Shown here: one piece after another, positions 23,977 to 33,715 of the stretch
Layout of the letters: each line of letters begins with the position of its first letter
Position numbering within the stretch: the first letter of the stretch is position 1
Assembly: GCF_028288225.1 (NCBI RefSeq)
Contig: NZ_JAQBOC010000062.1
Span: forward strand, 1-58,264
Length of the DNA stretch: 58,264 bases
From: Mucilaginibacter sp.
GTDB taxonomy: Bacteria; Bacteroidota; Bacteroidia; Sphingobacteriales; Sphingobacteriaceae
Direction of reading: 5' to 3'
The notes under the pieces: generated by a model
Databases searched by the model: none
What the model was told of the DNA's origin: nothing
The model's input: only the letters and a program-made list of their open reading frames with translations
Translations under genes and position numbers: made by a program

Positions 23977-24097
23977 TGTCATTGCGATCCGCTGGTTAGC
24001 GGAGGGCAACCGCGAACTTTACAGAACCGACAGAACGGTGTAGAACCTGTAATTCGTAAATGCACAGTTCGCGATTGCTTCGTATCGCGCAATGACA
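23977..24097. repeat. REP-like element (GTCATTGCGA family), copy 3
   Basis: The end TGTCATTGCG (23977-23986) is inverted at CGCAATGACA (24088-24097). Inner arms GCAACCGCGAAC and GTTCGCGATTGC pair with one mismatch. The central part shares an inverted GTTCTACACCGTTCTG-like segment with the 8.2 kb copy. It lies upstream of the GDPD gene and downstream of cphA. Confidence 0.75.
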
Positions 24098-24213
24098 AAT
24101 TTTAAATTATCCCTTATTAAAAAAATTCCGAAACGGCGAAGCCCTCTTGAACACCATTAAAAAACAAAACAAATGGTGAAAAATCGAACATCCGAATTCC
24201 GAAATCTCCTCCC

Positions 24214-26841
24214 CTACATATTAAACGTTCCGTTCCTCTCCTGCTCCTGGTAGTTTTGTACGGTTTCAATGGCGTTGTCAATCACATCGCTTAGCGCTAC
24301 AATAAACGTACCCGGACGGGCAAGGCTCATGGAGTGTTTAATAGCATCAATTTCTTTTGGTACAACTTCAATAGGCACAGTGGTGTTAACAGATGCAATT
24401 CCTTCTTTAAGCAGGCCTACAATGTTCTCGGCAGTACGGCCGCGCAAGTGTTTTTCCTGGCGGATAATGATATAATCAAACATCTCGGCAGACAGCTTAC
24501 CAAGCTCCCGGATGTCCTCATCACGCCTGTCGCCGGTACCTGCTATAATGCCTATTTTTAAAGGAGAATCAATATGATCTAAAAATGCTTTTATGCCTTT
24601 AAAACCTGCCGGGTTATGGGCAAAGTCGATCATAAAGCGAAAATCTTTAAAGTTAAAAATGTTCATCCTGCCCGGTGTTTGTGCTGCCGATGGGATAAAG
24701 GTTTCGAGTGAGATCTTGATATCCTCAGTCTTAAAATCACATAAGAAAGTGGCAAGCGTGGCAGCCAGCACATTCTCAATCATAAAAGGAACTGTACCGC
24801 CAAAAGTTACCGGGATAAGCGTGGTACGCTGCACACGGATCTTCCAATCGCCTTTTTGGATGGTGATAAAGCCGTTTTCATAAATACAGGCAATCCCGCC
24901 TTTTTTGCAGTGCGATTTAACAATGGCATTGTTCTCATTTAAACTAAAATACGCCACTTTGCAATGCGCGTTTTTGCCCATCCTTACGCAATATTCATTA
25001 TCGGCATTTAACACCGCCCAGCCATCTTTTTTAATGGCATCAACCACAACTCCTTTCACACGGGTAAGGTCATCAAGCGTATGAATATCTGCCAGCCCCA
25101 AATGGTCTTCCTGGATATTGGTAACTACGCCGATATCGCAAAAGCCAAAGCCTAAGCCTGCGCGTAAAATACCACCGCGTGCGGTTTCAAGCACGGCAAA
25201 ATCAACTGTTGGGTCCTTCAAAATAAATTCAGAGCTAACCGGACCGGTGGTGTCACCCTTCAGCATCATGGTATTTTGCACATAGATCCCATCGGAAGTA
25301 GTGAAGCCAACCCTATGGCCGTTGTTTTTTACAATATGGGCTATCAGACGGGTGGTTGTTGTTTTGCCATTGGTACCTGTAATAGCAATAATAGGGATGC
25401 GTGCCGATTTACCCGGAGGATACAGCATATCAATCACATGGCCGGCAACGTTGCGCGGCAGGCCTTCGCTTGGTGCAATATGCATTCTGAAACCGGGTGC
25501 CGCATTAACCTCAAGTACTACGCCTCCGTTTTCGGTAAGCGGTTCGGTAAGGTTCTCTGCCATTATATCGATCCCGCAAATATCAAGGCCTATGATCTTT
25601 GAGATCCTTTCGCAGATAAATACATTTTGCGGATGCACATGGTCGGTTACATCAACAGATGTTCCGCCGGTACTGAGGTTGGCGGTTGATTTTACAAATA
25701 CTTTTTCGCCTTTTTTCGGAACGGTTTCTAAGGTATAGCCTTTCTTTTCCAGCAGGTCGAGCGTATCACGGTCAATAGAGATCAGGGTTAAAACATTTTC
25801 ATGTCCGTAACCACGGCGTGGGTCTTCATTTTCCTTGTCTATCAACTCTTGTATGGTTGATACCCCGTCGCCTTTAACATTTGCCGGATCGCGCAGGGCG
25901 GCGGCAACCATTTTATTGTCTATCACCAAAACGCGGAAATCATACCCGGTAACAAACCGTTCAACAATTACCCGGCGAGAGATCTTCGCGGCGTGCTCGT
26001 AAGCCTCAATAGCATCCTCGTGTGTTTTTATGTTGATAGAGATCCCGCGGCCATGGTTGCCATCCAACGGTTTAAAAACCAGCGGGAAGCCTACTTTACG
26101 GATAGCCTCCTCAACGCCTTCGGGAGATGAAATGGTGATGCCTTTGGCAACGGGAATGGCCTGCTCCTGCAGTAAACGCTTGGTTTCGTCCTTGTTACTG
26201 GCTATATCAACGGCAATGCAGCTGGTTTTCTCGGTCATAGTAGCACGGAAACGTACCTGGTTTTTACCATAACCCAATTGCACCAGCGATTGGTTGTTTA
26301 ACCTTATCCACGGAATATCGCGTGAAATGGCTTCTTCAACTATTGATCCGGTACTTGGCCCTAAACGGGTGTTTTCGCGGATCTCCCGCATTTTCTGAAT
26401 ATCGTCCTCCAGGTTGTAATCTTCTCCTTTTATTAATGCCTCAGCAATTTTTACGGATGATTCGGCAGCAAAGATCCCCACCTTTTCTTCCAAATAAGTA
26501 AACACTACATTATAAATACCCGGTGTTTTTGTTTCACGGGTACGGCCAAAACCGGTTTCCATGCCGGCAAGCGTCTGGATCTCTAATGCGATATGCTCAA
26601 TTACGTGCCCCATCCATGTACCTGCCTGCACCCGCTGAAAGAAACCACCGGGAACACCCGGCGAACAACGGTGGCTGTAAAGAGAAGGCAGCAGTTTTTC
26701 GAGTCTTTCATAAAAACCATCGATGGTATTTGTTGGCCTGTTCTCCAGATCTTCAAGGTTTAATCTCATCTGGATCAATTTTTTCCGGCTAACACTCCAG
26801 ATGTTCGGGCCGCGCAATACTTGTATATTTTCTATCTTCAT
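24214..26841 (-). CDS. cphA: Cyanophycin synthetase
   Basis: An 875-residue protein of normal CphA length. It polymerises Asp and Arg into cyanophycin (multi-L-arginyl-poly-L-aspartate) using ATP. An N-terminal domain (MKIENIQVLRGPNIWSVSRK) is followed by an ATP-grasp domain (about 210-470, with FPLVFKPLDGNHGRGISINI and VVLEVNAAPGFRMH) that adds Asp. The Mur-ligase-like domain has the P-loop ITGTNGKTTTTRLI (about 487-500) and adds Arg (DFAHNPAGFKGIKAFL, GTGDRRDEDI). It is divergent from cphB with a 255-base gap, so synthesis and breakdown genes share one control region. Confidence 0.96.
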   Translation of the reverse strand: MKIENIQVLRGPNIWSVSRKKLIQMRLNLEDLENRPTNTIDGFYERLEKLLPSLYSHRCSPGVPGGFFQRVQAGTWMGHVIEHIALEIQTLAGMETGFGRTRETKTPGIYNVVFTYLEEKVGIFAAESSVKIAEALIKGEDYNLEDDIQKMREIRENTRLGPSTGSIVEEAISRDIPWIRLNNQSLVQLGYGKNQVRFRATMTEKTSCIAVDIASNKDETKRLLQEQAIPVAKGITISSPEGVEEAIRKVGFPLVFKPLDGNHGRGISINIKTHEDAIEAYEHAAKISRRVIVERFVTGYDFRVLVIDNKMVAAALRDPANVKGDGVSTIQELIDKENEDPRRGYGHENVLTLISIDRDTLDLLEKKGYTLETVPKKGEKVFVKSTANLSTGGTSVDVTDHVHPQNVFICERISKIIGLDICGIDIMAENLTEPLTENGGVVLEVNAAPGFRMHIAPSEGLPRNVAGHVIDMLYPPGKSARIPIIAITGTNGKTTTTRLIAHIVKNNGHRVGFTTSDGIYVQNTMMLKGDTTGPVSSEFILKDPTVDFAVLETARGGILRAGLGFGFCDIGVVTNIQEDHLGLADIHTLDDLTRVKGVVVDAIKKDGWAVLNADNEYCVRMGKNAHCKVAYFSLNENNAIVKSHCKKGGIACIYENGFITIQKGDWKIRVQRTTLIPVTFGGTVPFMIENVLAATLATFLCDFKTEDIKISLETFIPSAAQTPGRMNIFNFKDFRFMIDFAHNPAGFKGIKAFLDHIDSPLKIGIIAGTGDRRDEDIRELGKLSAEMFDYIIIRQEKHLRGRTAENIVGLLKEGIASVNTTVPIEVVPKEIDAIKHSMSLARPGTFIVALSDVIDNAIETVQNYQEQERNGTFNM

Positions 26842-27096
26842 TATCGATGACGCATTTGTAAGAGGTAATTTTCTTCTAAAACTAAAAAACTTAAGTGTCT
26901 AATAAAATTTTTGAGCTAAAAAAGGCATTATTATTTATAACAGACTGCCTTTATGGTGCTTTTTATTTTAATTTGTACCCTGTAAGTTGATTAAGTAAGC
27001 AGTTAATTGAGAAAATGGTTGTTTTTTTTTGAAAAACACCAACTCTTTCAGCCCGGTTTTACTTAATTAACTAATTCTAACTTAATCAATTAAAAG
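26842..27096. promoter_or_regulatory. Divergent control region between cphA and cphB
   Basis: This AT-rich gap must hold the promoters of cphA (leftward) and cphB (rightward). It includes AAAGGCA...TGCCTTT (about 26927-26954), a possible small hairpin. It also has the related segments TTGATTAAGTAAGCAGTTAATTG and, inverted, TTAATTAACTAATTCTAACTTAATC, which could be operator-like. I could not pick convincing -33/-7 elements. Confidence 0.4.
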
Positions 27097-28005
27097 ATGA
27101 CTGTCCCGAAAGGCAAATTGATAATTATTGGCGGAGCTGTTGATATGAACACTAATTTAAGCGCTCAGGAAGATATTTTAAAGCCTGATCACCTTAAATT
27201 TTTTGAACAGGGGATTTTAAAACGGATCATTACCGAGTCGGCAAAACAAACAGGATCAATTGTAGAGGTAATTACCACTGCGTCGCAGATCCCCGAATTG
27301 GTTAGTGAGGAGTACACCGAAGCATTTAACTATTTGCTTGTTAACCACATTGGGGTAATGGATATCCGCAAACGCGAAGATACCGCCAACCCGGAATATC
27401 TTGAACGCCTCCGCAAGGCCGATGTAGTGATGTTTTGTGGTGGCGACCAGCTAAGGCTAAGCTCTATTTTTGGGGGGACTGAATTTTTGCAGATTATGAA
27501 AGCCCGTTATGAAAATGAGCATTTTGTAATTGCAGGTACCTCAGCAGGTGCAGCCGCAGCATCAACTAATATGATCTATCGGGGGCAAAGCAGCAAGGCG
27601 CTGATAAAGGGTGAAGTACAGATCACCGCCGGCCTGGGCTTTATTGATTCGGTTATTATTGATACCCATTTTGTGCAGCGTGGCCGGATTGGCAGGTTGC
27701 TTTATGCCGTGGCCAGTAACCCCGGTATGCTGGGAATAGGTTTGGGCGAAGATGCAGGTTTGCTGATAACCGAAGGCACCATGATGGAAGCTATAGGGTC
27801 AGGATTAACCATTTTGGTTAACGGCCGCAAAATGGCCGAAACAAATATTTATGATGTGGAGATGGGTTCGCCGGTATCAATAAAAAACATGCGGGTAAGT
27901 GTTATGTCGATATTTGATAAATACGACCTGCTGCAAAATCAGCTGATCATAAAAAAGTCGGCACAAACCGAAGACGGCGCGTTTATTGCGGCACCGGGGA
28001 GTTAG
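27097..28005 (+). CDS. cphB: Cyanophycinase
   Basis: A 302-residue serine exopeptidase of the S51 type that cleaves cyanophycin to beta-Asp-Arg dipeptides. The nucleophile Ser is in VIAGTSAGAAAAS (about residue 150). Other family stretches are GKLIIIGGAVDMNT, VVMFCGGDQLRLSSIFGGT, GLGFIDSVIIDTHFVQRGRI then GRL, and GLGEDAGLLI. Length is slightly above the cyanobacterial enzyme (about 270-280). It is cytosolic with no signal peptide, so it acts on internal granules. The isoaspartyl peptidase gene follows on the same strand. Confidence 0.96.
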   Translation: MTVPKGKLIIIGGAVDMNTNLSAQEDILKPDHLKFFEQGILKRIITESAKQTGSIVEVITTASQIPELVSEEYTEAFNYLLVNHIGVMDIRKREDTANPEYLERLRKADVVMFCGGDQLRLSSIFGGTEFLQIMKARYENEHFVIAGTSAGAAAASTNMIYRGQSSKALIKGEVQITAGLGFIDSVIIDTHFVQRGRIGRLLYAVASNPGMLGIGLGEDAGLLITEGTMMEAIGSGLTILVNGRKMAETNIYDVEMGSPVSIKNMRVSVMSIFDKYDLLQNQLIIKKSAQTEDGAFIAAPGS

Positions 28006-28013
28006 GGAGAAGC

Positions 28014-28079
28014 AAGATTATAAGAATCAAGATTCAAGAAATAAGAGAACTTTAATCCTAATCTTGATTCTTGCATCTT
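28014..28079. repeat. AATCAAGA inverted repeat between cphB and the isoaspartyl peptidase gene (copy 2)
   Basis: AAGAATCAAGATT (28022-28034) pairs with AATCTTGATTCTT (28060-28072), and the arms continue imperfectly outward. It lies between the cphB stop and the next start, where it could cause partial termination. It is the same family as 18331-18457. Confidence 0.7.
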
Positions 28080-28112
28080 GATTTCCTGACTCTTTTACAA
28101 TATCTATCTACC

Positions 28113-28955
28113 ATGAAACTAATCATCCACGGCGGTTTTTTTAGCGAATCGCAAACTAACCAGGAAGTAAAAAAAGCCAAGCAGGAAGCACTTGCCGAAA
28201 TAGTAAAGCTTGGCCATAAATACCTGCAAAGCCACACCGCCGTCGAAACAGTGGTTTATACGGTACGTTTGCTTGAGAATTGCGAATTGTTTAATGCAGG
28301 CACGGGCTCGCAGATCCAGAGCGACGGTAAAATAAGACTCAGCGCATCATTAATGGATGGTAAGACCATGCGGTTTTCGGGCGTTATAAATATTGAGGAT
28401 GTAAAAAATCCCATCTGCATTGCCGAAAAGCTTTTAACTTTTGAAGATCGTGTTTTGAGCGGCAAAGGAGCTCAGGATTTTGCACGCGAAAACGGTTTTG
28501 GCTACTATAATCCCGAAACACCACAGCGCCGAAAGGAGTACGAAAGGAAACTTAGCGACTCAATCCGCCTGGGTACCGTTGGCTGTGTAGCGCTGGATGT
28601 TTATGGCAACCTGGCCGCAGCAACATCAACCGGGGGCAAGGGATTTGAAATACCTGGCCGGGTAAGTGATTCGGCGACAACTGCGGGCAATTATGCCAAC
28701 GCTTTTGCAGCAATATCATGCACAGGAGTTGGGGAAGATATTGTGAGCGGTGCAATAGCCTCAAATATTGTAACCCGCGTAACCGATGCCATGCCGCTGG
28801 CACTTGCAACAGAAAAAACCCTGGATGAATTAAAACCCTATGATGGTTTTGCCGGGATAATCGGCATATCAGCAACCGGCGAAATTTATCATGCCGATAC
28901 ACATCCTTATATGGTTTGGGCAGCTTATGATAATGAAATAGAGGTTTTTGGTTAG
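28113..28955 (+). CDS. Isoaspartyl peptidase / L-asparaginase (Ntn-hydrolase)
   Basis: A 280-residue plant-type asparaginase. I chose the ATG at 28113 because the protein then begins MKLIIHGGFF, the conserved first strand. The upstream extension to 28071 lies in a repeat. The autocatalytic nucleophile is Thr155 in RLGTVGCVALD, preceded by the cleavable linker, and the substrate-side TSTGG and GNYAN/CTGVGED segments follow. It would split the beta-Asp-Arg dipeptide made by cyanophycinase into Asp and Arg, completing the pathway. The neighbour is cphB. Confidence 0.93.
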   Translation: MKLIIHGGFFSESQTNQEVKKAKQEALAEIVKLGHKYLQSHTAVETVVYTVRLLENCELFNAGTGSQIQSDGKIRLSASLMDGKTMRFSGVINIEDVKNPICIAEKLLTFEDRVLSGKGAQDFARENGFGYYNPETPQRRKEYERKLSDSIRLGTVGCVALDVYGNLAAATSTGGKGFEIPGRVSDSATTAGNYANAFAAISCTGVGEDIVSGAIASNIVTRVTDAMPLALATEKTLDELKPYDGFAGIIGISATGEIYHADTHPYMVWAAYDNEIEVFG

Positions 28956-29186
28956 TTGATGGGTTTAAGCTAATTAAGTTAAATAGTTTAAACCAGAGAA
29001 CGTAACACCACTTTGTGTGTAAGCTATGTAACACACTTGCGGTCTCAACGGATTAAAATCCGTTGTTACAAAATATACCGGGCCGATAGCTCTTTACATT
29101 AAGGTTCGGATTTATTTTTATTAAACCATAAATCCAGAGGTGTAGCCGAAATGAGTGCAGGCACACAACAACACCCTCAAATTCCG

Positions 29187-30503
29187 CTAATTATTATCTA
29201 CCTCATCCTTCTTTTTATAAACCACCCAAACATAAAAAGGGATTCCTGCCATCAGCAGTAAAAACCCCCAGTAAACGGTGCTTTGGCCTGATCCTGCGAT
29301 TGCCCATATAGAATAGGCGAAAGCCAGCATGCCAACAAGGAGCGCCGCAAATAAACCTTTTGATTGTTTTATTTTCAACCTTACAATAATATAAGCTGCG
29401 GCGCAAAAAAGATAAGGCACCAGTGTGTTTAAGGTAGATAGTAATATTAAAAACTTAAACTGTTCCACCAATCCTTTTGTATAATTCATCATCATAAATA
29501 AGGAAACAAACGTGCTGCTTACTATAATGCCCACAAACGGCGCCCCCTTTTTATTCTGCCTGCCGAAAATACCGGGGAACAGTTTATCTTTAGCTATGGC
29601 GTAAGGCAGCTTACCCTGGATCAGCGTCCACCCGTTTAACGCGCCAAATGCTGCAATGGCCATGCCGCCGCTGGCCCAGTAGCGGGCATTGCTGCCAAAC
29701 ATAATTACTGCTGCATCTGCATATGGCGTAACCGACGTTTTAAGTTGTGCAGCCGGGATAATACCCATTATGCTTATGCTGCCTAAAAGGTACACCACTG
29801 TACAGATCAGCAGCCCTAGCATGGTGGCACGTGCAATTGTTTTCCCCGGATTTTCAACGCTATCGGCAGGGATGGTGGCGCATTCAATGCCAACAAACGA
29901 GAACATGGTTATGGTAGCAGTGGCATTAATAGCATCATAAACAGAACCGCCGCTGCTGTTAAAAGGATGAAAATTTTCAAGGCGGATAAAAAATAAGCCG
30001 CCAATTGAGATCACCAGTAACGGCAATAATTTTAAAATAGTTGTTACCAGCTGAACCTTGCCGGATGTAGGTACACCCCGCATATTGATCCACGATAAAA
30101 ACCATATTGCGCTTAAACCGGTTACTACTGCTGCCACAGCATTTGTGGCCAGCACCGGAAAAAAAGTGCTCATAGCGCTCACAAACGAAATAGTTATAGC
30201 TGCATTAGCGGTAATAATTGAAATATAATAACCCCAGGCAATCATAAAGCCGGCAAAATCACCAAAGCCATAATGCGTATAAGCATAGGGGCCACCGGTA
30301 CTTTTGGGCACCATAGTACTTAACCGGCTAAATACACGCGCAAGAAAAAAGGCGCCAATGGCCGAAAATACCCATCCAAATAAACTTACGCTGCCATATG
30401 AGGCCATTGCGGCGGGTACTAAAAATACCCCGGCACCTATCATGCTGCCAACCACCAGCGAGGTGCTTGTCCAGATGCCTAATTTTTTGGATGTTGAGGC
30501 CAT
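29187..30503 (-). CDS. APC-family amino-acid permease (AdiC/arginine-type)
   Basis: A 438-residue membrane transporter with about 12 hydrophobic segments. The APC unwound helix motif appears as VVGSMIGAGVFLVPAAM, followed by STGGPYAYTHYGFGD and TMFSFVGIECATIPADSVEN, typical of the AdiC/ArcD-like basic amino-acid/polyamine antiporters. It is convergent with the cyanophycin-degradation genes (231-base gap), which makes arginine, ornithine or agmatine the first substrates to think of. This is inference from context. The region between holds no clear terminator. Confidence 0.9.
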   Translation of the reverse strand: MASTSKKLGIWTSTSLVVGSMIGAGVFLVPAAMASYGSVSLFGWVFSAIGAFFLARVFSRLSTMVPKSTGGPYAYTHYGFGDFAGFMIAWGYYISIITANAAITISFVSAMSTFFPVLATNAVAAVVTGLSAIWFLSWINMRGVPTSGKVQLVTTILKLLPLLVISIGGLFFIRLENFHPFNSSGGSVYDAINATATITMFSFVGIECATIPADSVENPGKTIARATMLGLLICTVVYLLGSISIMGIIPAAQLKTSVTPYADAAVIMFGSNARYWASGGMAIAAFGALNGWTLIQGKLPYAIAKDKLFPGIFGRQNKKGAPFVGIIVSSTFVSLFMMMNYTKGLVEQFKFLILLSTLNTLVPYLFCAAAYIIVRLKIKQSKGLFAALLVGMLAFAYSIWAIAGSGQSTVYWGFLLLMAGIPFYVWVVYKKKDEVDNN

Positions 30504-30708
30504 TTATATAAGAAAGGTTTTAATTCAGATCAGCATGTAATTTATAAATATATCTGTTTTTATTCTTATCGCTTCGTTATATTTTCCGAACCACTTTTAA
30601 AGTATTCCGTAAAACACCATAATTTCCGGCAAAAATTCACGTTTGGGTATTTTGATGAAAATTATTTATTTTTACATTATTAATTTAAACTCAGGGACAA
30701 AAGATTAA

Positions 30709-31329
30709 ATGAGATTTACCCTTCTTATTTTTATTTGCTGCATGTTTTGCCTTTCGGCTTCTGCACAGTGGTACAATGTTTTAAAAAGCCACAAACGCTT
30801 TCCGTTAATTGAGCAGGTAACAGATCATTCACTTTCACGTATCCGTATTTCCCCGGTGTTAAAACCCGGTAAAGTTCATAATACTACGTTAGATCGCAGC
30901 GAATATAGTTTCCAGGCTGCCGAAAACATGGTGATGCGAACGGCTCAGCATAATATGCGTTTCAGGGTATATAATGATGCCAGTTATAACTTTAGCGAGC
31001 TGGCCAAGCTTTATATTCAGCAAAACCGCTACTCAGAGGCTAAATGGTATTTGCTGCAAAGTAATATTATATCGCGCCAGCAAAATGACGATAAACATAC
31101 CATTGCCAATTTAATGGAACTGGCTACTATAAAATCAGAGCTTGGCGATTATACACAGGCACAGCAAGATCTTACCGAAGCGCATGATATGGCCAAAGTA
31201 AGAGGGTTTAATATGGATGTAACCGCTATCGAGAAAAAAATGGCATTTATCAAACAAAATAAAAATAACACCCCAAAAACCGATATACGGTACGCTGAAG
31301 CGCCTGTAAGCAATTCAAAAGCCGAATAA
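30709..31329 (+). CDS. Secreted tetratricopeptide-repeat protein
   Basis: A 206-residue protein with a clean signal peptide (RFTLLIFICCMFCLSASAQW). Residues of about 90-175 form two to three TPR-like helical pairs (YNFSELAKLYIQQNRYSEAK, HTIANLMELATIKSELGDYT, QDLTEAHDMAKVRGF). No enzyme domain. It is probably a periplasmic protein-interaction module. It is upstream of prc on the same strand with a 225-base gap, so a shared operon is uncertain. Confidence 0.8.
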   Translation: MRFTLLIFICCMFCLSASAQWYNVLKSHKRFPLIEQVTDHSLSRIRISPVLKPGKVHNTTLDRSEYSFQAAENMVMRTAQHNMRFRVYNDASYNFSELAKLYIQQNRYSEAKWYLLQSNIISRQQNDDKHTIANLMELATIKSELGDYTQAQQDLTEAHDMAKVRGFNMDVTAIEKKMAFIKQNKNNTPKTDIRYAEAPVSNSKAE

Positions 31330-31554
31330 TTTAAGTTATCGCCTGATATTCAATTTACAGCCGTACAATAAATTTGTAACATTATCGTAAAATGTAAACG
31401 TATTTTGTGAAAACAATACAAACATTATTGTAATATTGTTATTCATTATAGGAGACGGCATGGGGCTGTCTCTTTTTATTTAAGTTAGCAAACTGTATTT
31501 TAGGCACAAGTATTGATGTTTTATATAACCCACGATTTAAAGAGTGTAAAAGAT

Positions 31555-33702
31555 ATGTTCAAGAAACTATATTTAGTGCTGGTTCTTGGTGCCACACTGG
31601 CGTGCAGCGCAAAACCAGCCAAACCTGTTAAGGTTAATGGCTCAAATAATATTGAGCCCGACGAGAAGCAAAGCGTTGTTTGTAAAACAATTGCTACAAT
31701 GATATCAAAGTACAACTATAAAAAAGTTGATCTTAATGATTCCATCTCAACAGTGATTTATAATCGCTATTTAAAAATGATGGACGAAAGCCACAATTAT
31801 TTCCTGGCTTCGGATATCCAGGATTTTGATAAGTACAAAACCGTATTGGATGACGATGTAAAAAACGGTAACCTTACTGATGTTTTTTACATATTTAATG
31901 TGTACCAAAAACGATATATCGATCGCATTAAGTACTCCTTAACGCAATTGGATAACAAATTTGACTTTTCGAAGAATGAAAATTTTACTTACGACAGGGA
32001 TAACCTTCCGTATGTATCGTCAGAAATCGAAATGAACAAGCTTTGGAGCGAACGTGTAAAGTACGACATGCTTAATTTAAAGCTGGCCAGCCCCGATGTT
32101 GCCAAGAATAAAGAAACATTAAGAAAGCGGTATACAAATTTATTGTCGCAAGCCAATAAGCTAAACAACCAGGATGTTTTCCAGGTGTTTATGGATGCCT
32201 TTACTGAAGCTATTGATCCGCATACCAATTACTTTAACCCTGCAAATGCTGCTAACTTTAATATCGAGATGTCGCGCCAGCTGGAAGGTATTGGTGCAGG
32301 ATTAAATACAGAGAACGAATTTGTTATTATAAGATCGTTAACACCTGGCGGACCTGCTGAAAAAAGCAAGCAAGTAAATGTGGATGACCGGATTGTTGGC
32401 GTTGCCCAGGGTGCCGATGGCGAATTTCAGAACATTGTGGGCTGGAGAGTAGAAAATGCCATAGCGCTGATCCGTGGCAAAAAAGGAACAACTGTAAAAC
32501 TAGAGCTTTTACCAAAAGGAATGAGCATTGGCAGTAAGCCCAAAGTTGTTGAAATAGTGCGCGAAAAGATCATCCTGAAAGATGAATCTGCAAAAAAAGA
32601 GATCCGTACCTATAACGAAAATGGCAAGACCATTAAAATAGGCGTTATTTCTGTTCCTGCTTTTTATATAGATTTTAATGATTATAAATCAGGCAACCCT
32701 AACTACAAAAGCACCACGCATGATGTTAAGCTGCTTATTGATTCGTTAAAGCTGCAGGGCGTTGACGGTATAGTGATGGATATGCGCCAAAACGGCGGCG
32801 GCTCATTATTGGAAGCCGTTGATCTTACCGGCCTGTTTATTAAGAGCGGCCCGGTTGTACAGGTTAGAAACCCTAATGACGAGATAGAAGTTGATAAGGA
32901 TGAGGACCCTTCTGTTGCCTACGCCGGACCGATGGCGATTTTGGTTGACCGTTTTAGTGCTTCAGCTACTGAGATATTTTCTGGTGCTATCCAGGATTAC
33001 GGCCGCGGTATAGTTGTGGGCACCCAAACTTATGGTAAAGGTTCCGTACAAAATGCAATTGACCTTGACAGGGTTATCCCGCCGTCGATGCTTGAACGTG
33101 TTGCGGGTTTGGTTGATAAAACTAAAAAGCCGGTTACAACAGGCAGCCAAAGCGTTTTTGGTCAGCTTAATTTAACCATTGCTAAATTTTACCGGGTTAC
33201 AGGTAACTCAACCCAGCATAAAGGTGTTACACCTGATATTCAGTTCCCGTCGGTTATTCCTTTGGATAAATATGGCGAAGACACTGAACCGTCAGCAATG
33301 CCATTTGATGTGATCGCAAAAAGCGATTATACAAAGGTTGGCGATTTTAGCGCTGTGTTACCTCAGTTGAAAAAACTGCATGACCAGCGTATGGCAACCA
33401 GCCCTAATTATAAATACATGCTGGAGGATATTGCCGAGATTAAAAAACATGAGGCTGAAAAAAGCGTTACCCTGAATGAGCAAAAGCTGAAGGAACAACG
33501 TGATGCCGATGATAAAAAGGCATTTGAAGAAAATAACCTGCGCAGAGTGGCAATGGGCCTTCCTGCATTAAAGAAAGGGCAGACCCGTCCGCGTAATGAG
33601 GATCTTGATTTCTTAAAACGTGAAGCCGGCCAGATCCTGACAGATTATATTAGCTTCGGCAATAAACTTACAAGTACAACTGCACCTGCAGTGTCTAACT
33701 GA
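31555..33702 (+). CDS. prc: Carboxy-terminal processing protease (Prc/Tsp), S41
   Basis: A 715-residue protein. The ATG at 31555 is preferred because it gives a good lipoprotein signal (KLYLVLVLGATLACSAKP), whereas the upstream ATG at 31513 does not. It has a PDZ domain (about 250-330: IGAGLNTENEFVIIRSLTPG then GPAEKS). The S41 catalytic part carries DRFSASATEIFSGA (about 465-478) and the Lys motif GTQTYGKGSVQ. The C-terminal DUF3340-like region contains KHEAEKSVTLNEQKLKEQRD. It degrades or trims envelope proteins from their C-termini. A long hairpin follows. Confidence 0.94.
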   Translation: MFKKLYLVLVLGATLACSAKPAKPVKVNGSNNIEPDEKQSVVCKTIATMISKYNYKKVDLNDSISTVIYNRYLKMMDESHNYFLASDIQDFDKYKTVLDDDVKNGNLTDVFYIFNVYQKRYIDRIKYSLTQLDNKFDFSKNENFTYDRDNLPYVSSEIEMNKLWSERVKYDMLNLKLASPDVAKNKETLRKRYTNLLSQANKLNNQDVFQVFMDAFTEAIDPHTNYFNPANAANFNIEMSRQLEGIGAGLNTENEFVIIRSLTPGGPAEKSKQVNVDDRIVGVAQGADGEFQNIVGWRVENAIALIRGKKGTTVKLELLPKGMSIGSKPKVVEIVREKIILKDESAKKEIRTYNENGKTIKIGVISVPAFYIDFNDYKSGNPNYKSTTHDVKLLIDSLKLQGVDGIVMDMRQNGGGSLLEAVDLTGLFIKSGPVVQVRNPNDEIEVDKDEDPSVAYAGPMAILVDRFSASATEIFSGAIQDYGRGIVVGTQTYGKGSVQNAIDLDRVIPPSMLERVAGLVDKTKKPVTTGSQSVFGQLNLTIAKFYRVTGNSTQHKGVTPDIQFPSVIPLDKYGEDTEPSAMPFDVIAKSDYTKVGDFSAVLPQLKKLHDQRMATSPNYKYMLEDIAEIKKHEAEKSVTLNEQKLKEQRDADDKKAFEENNLRRVAMGLPALKKGQTRPRNEDLDFLKREAGQILTDYISFGNKLTSTTAPAVSN

Positions 33703-33715
33703 TAATCTTAACAAG

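Noticed and set aside
28071..28112. Upstream start of the isoaspartyl peptidase (14 extra residues)
   Set aside because: The extension lies within the AATCAAGA repeat, and the ATG at 28113 gives the conserved MKLIIHGG start.
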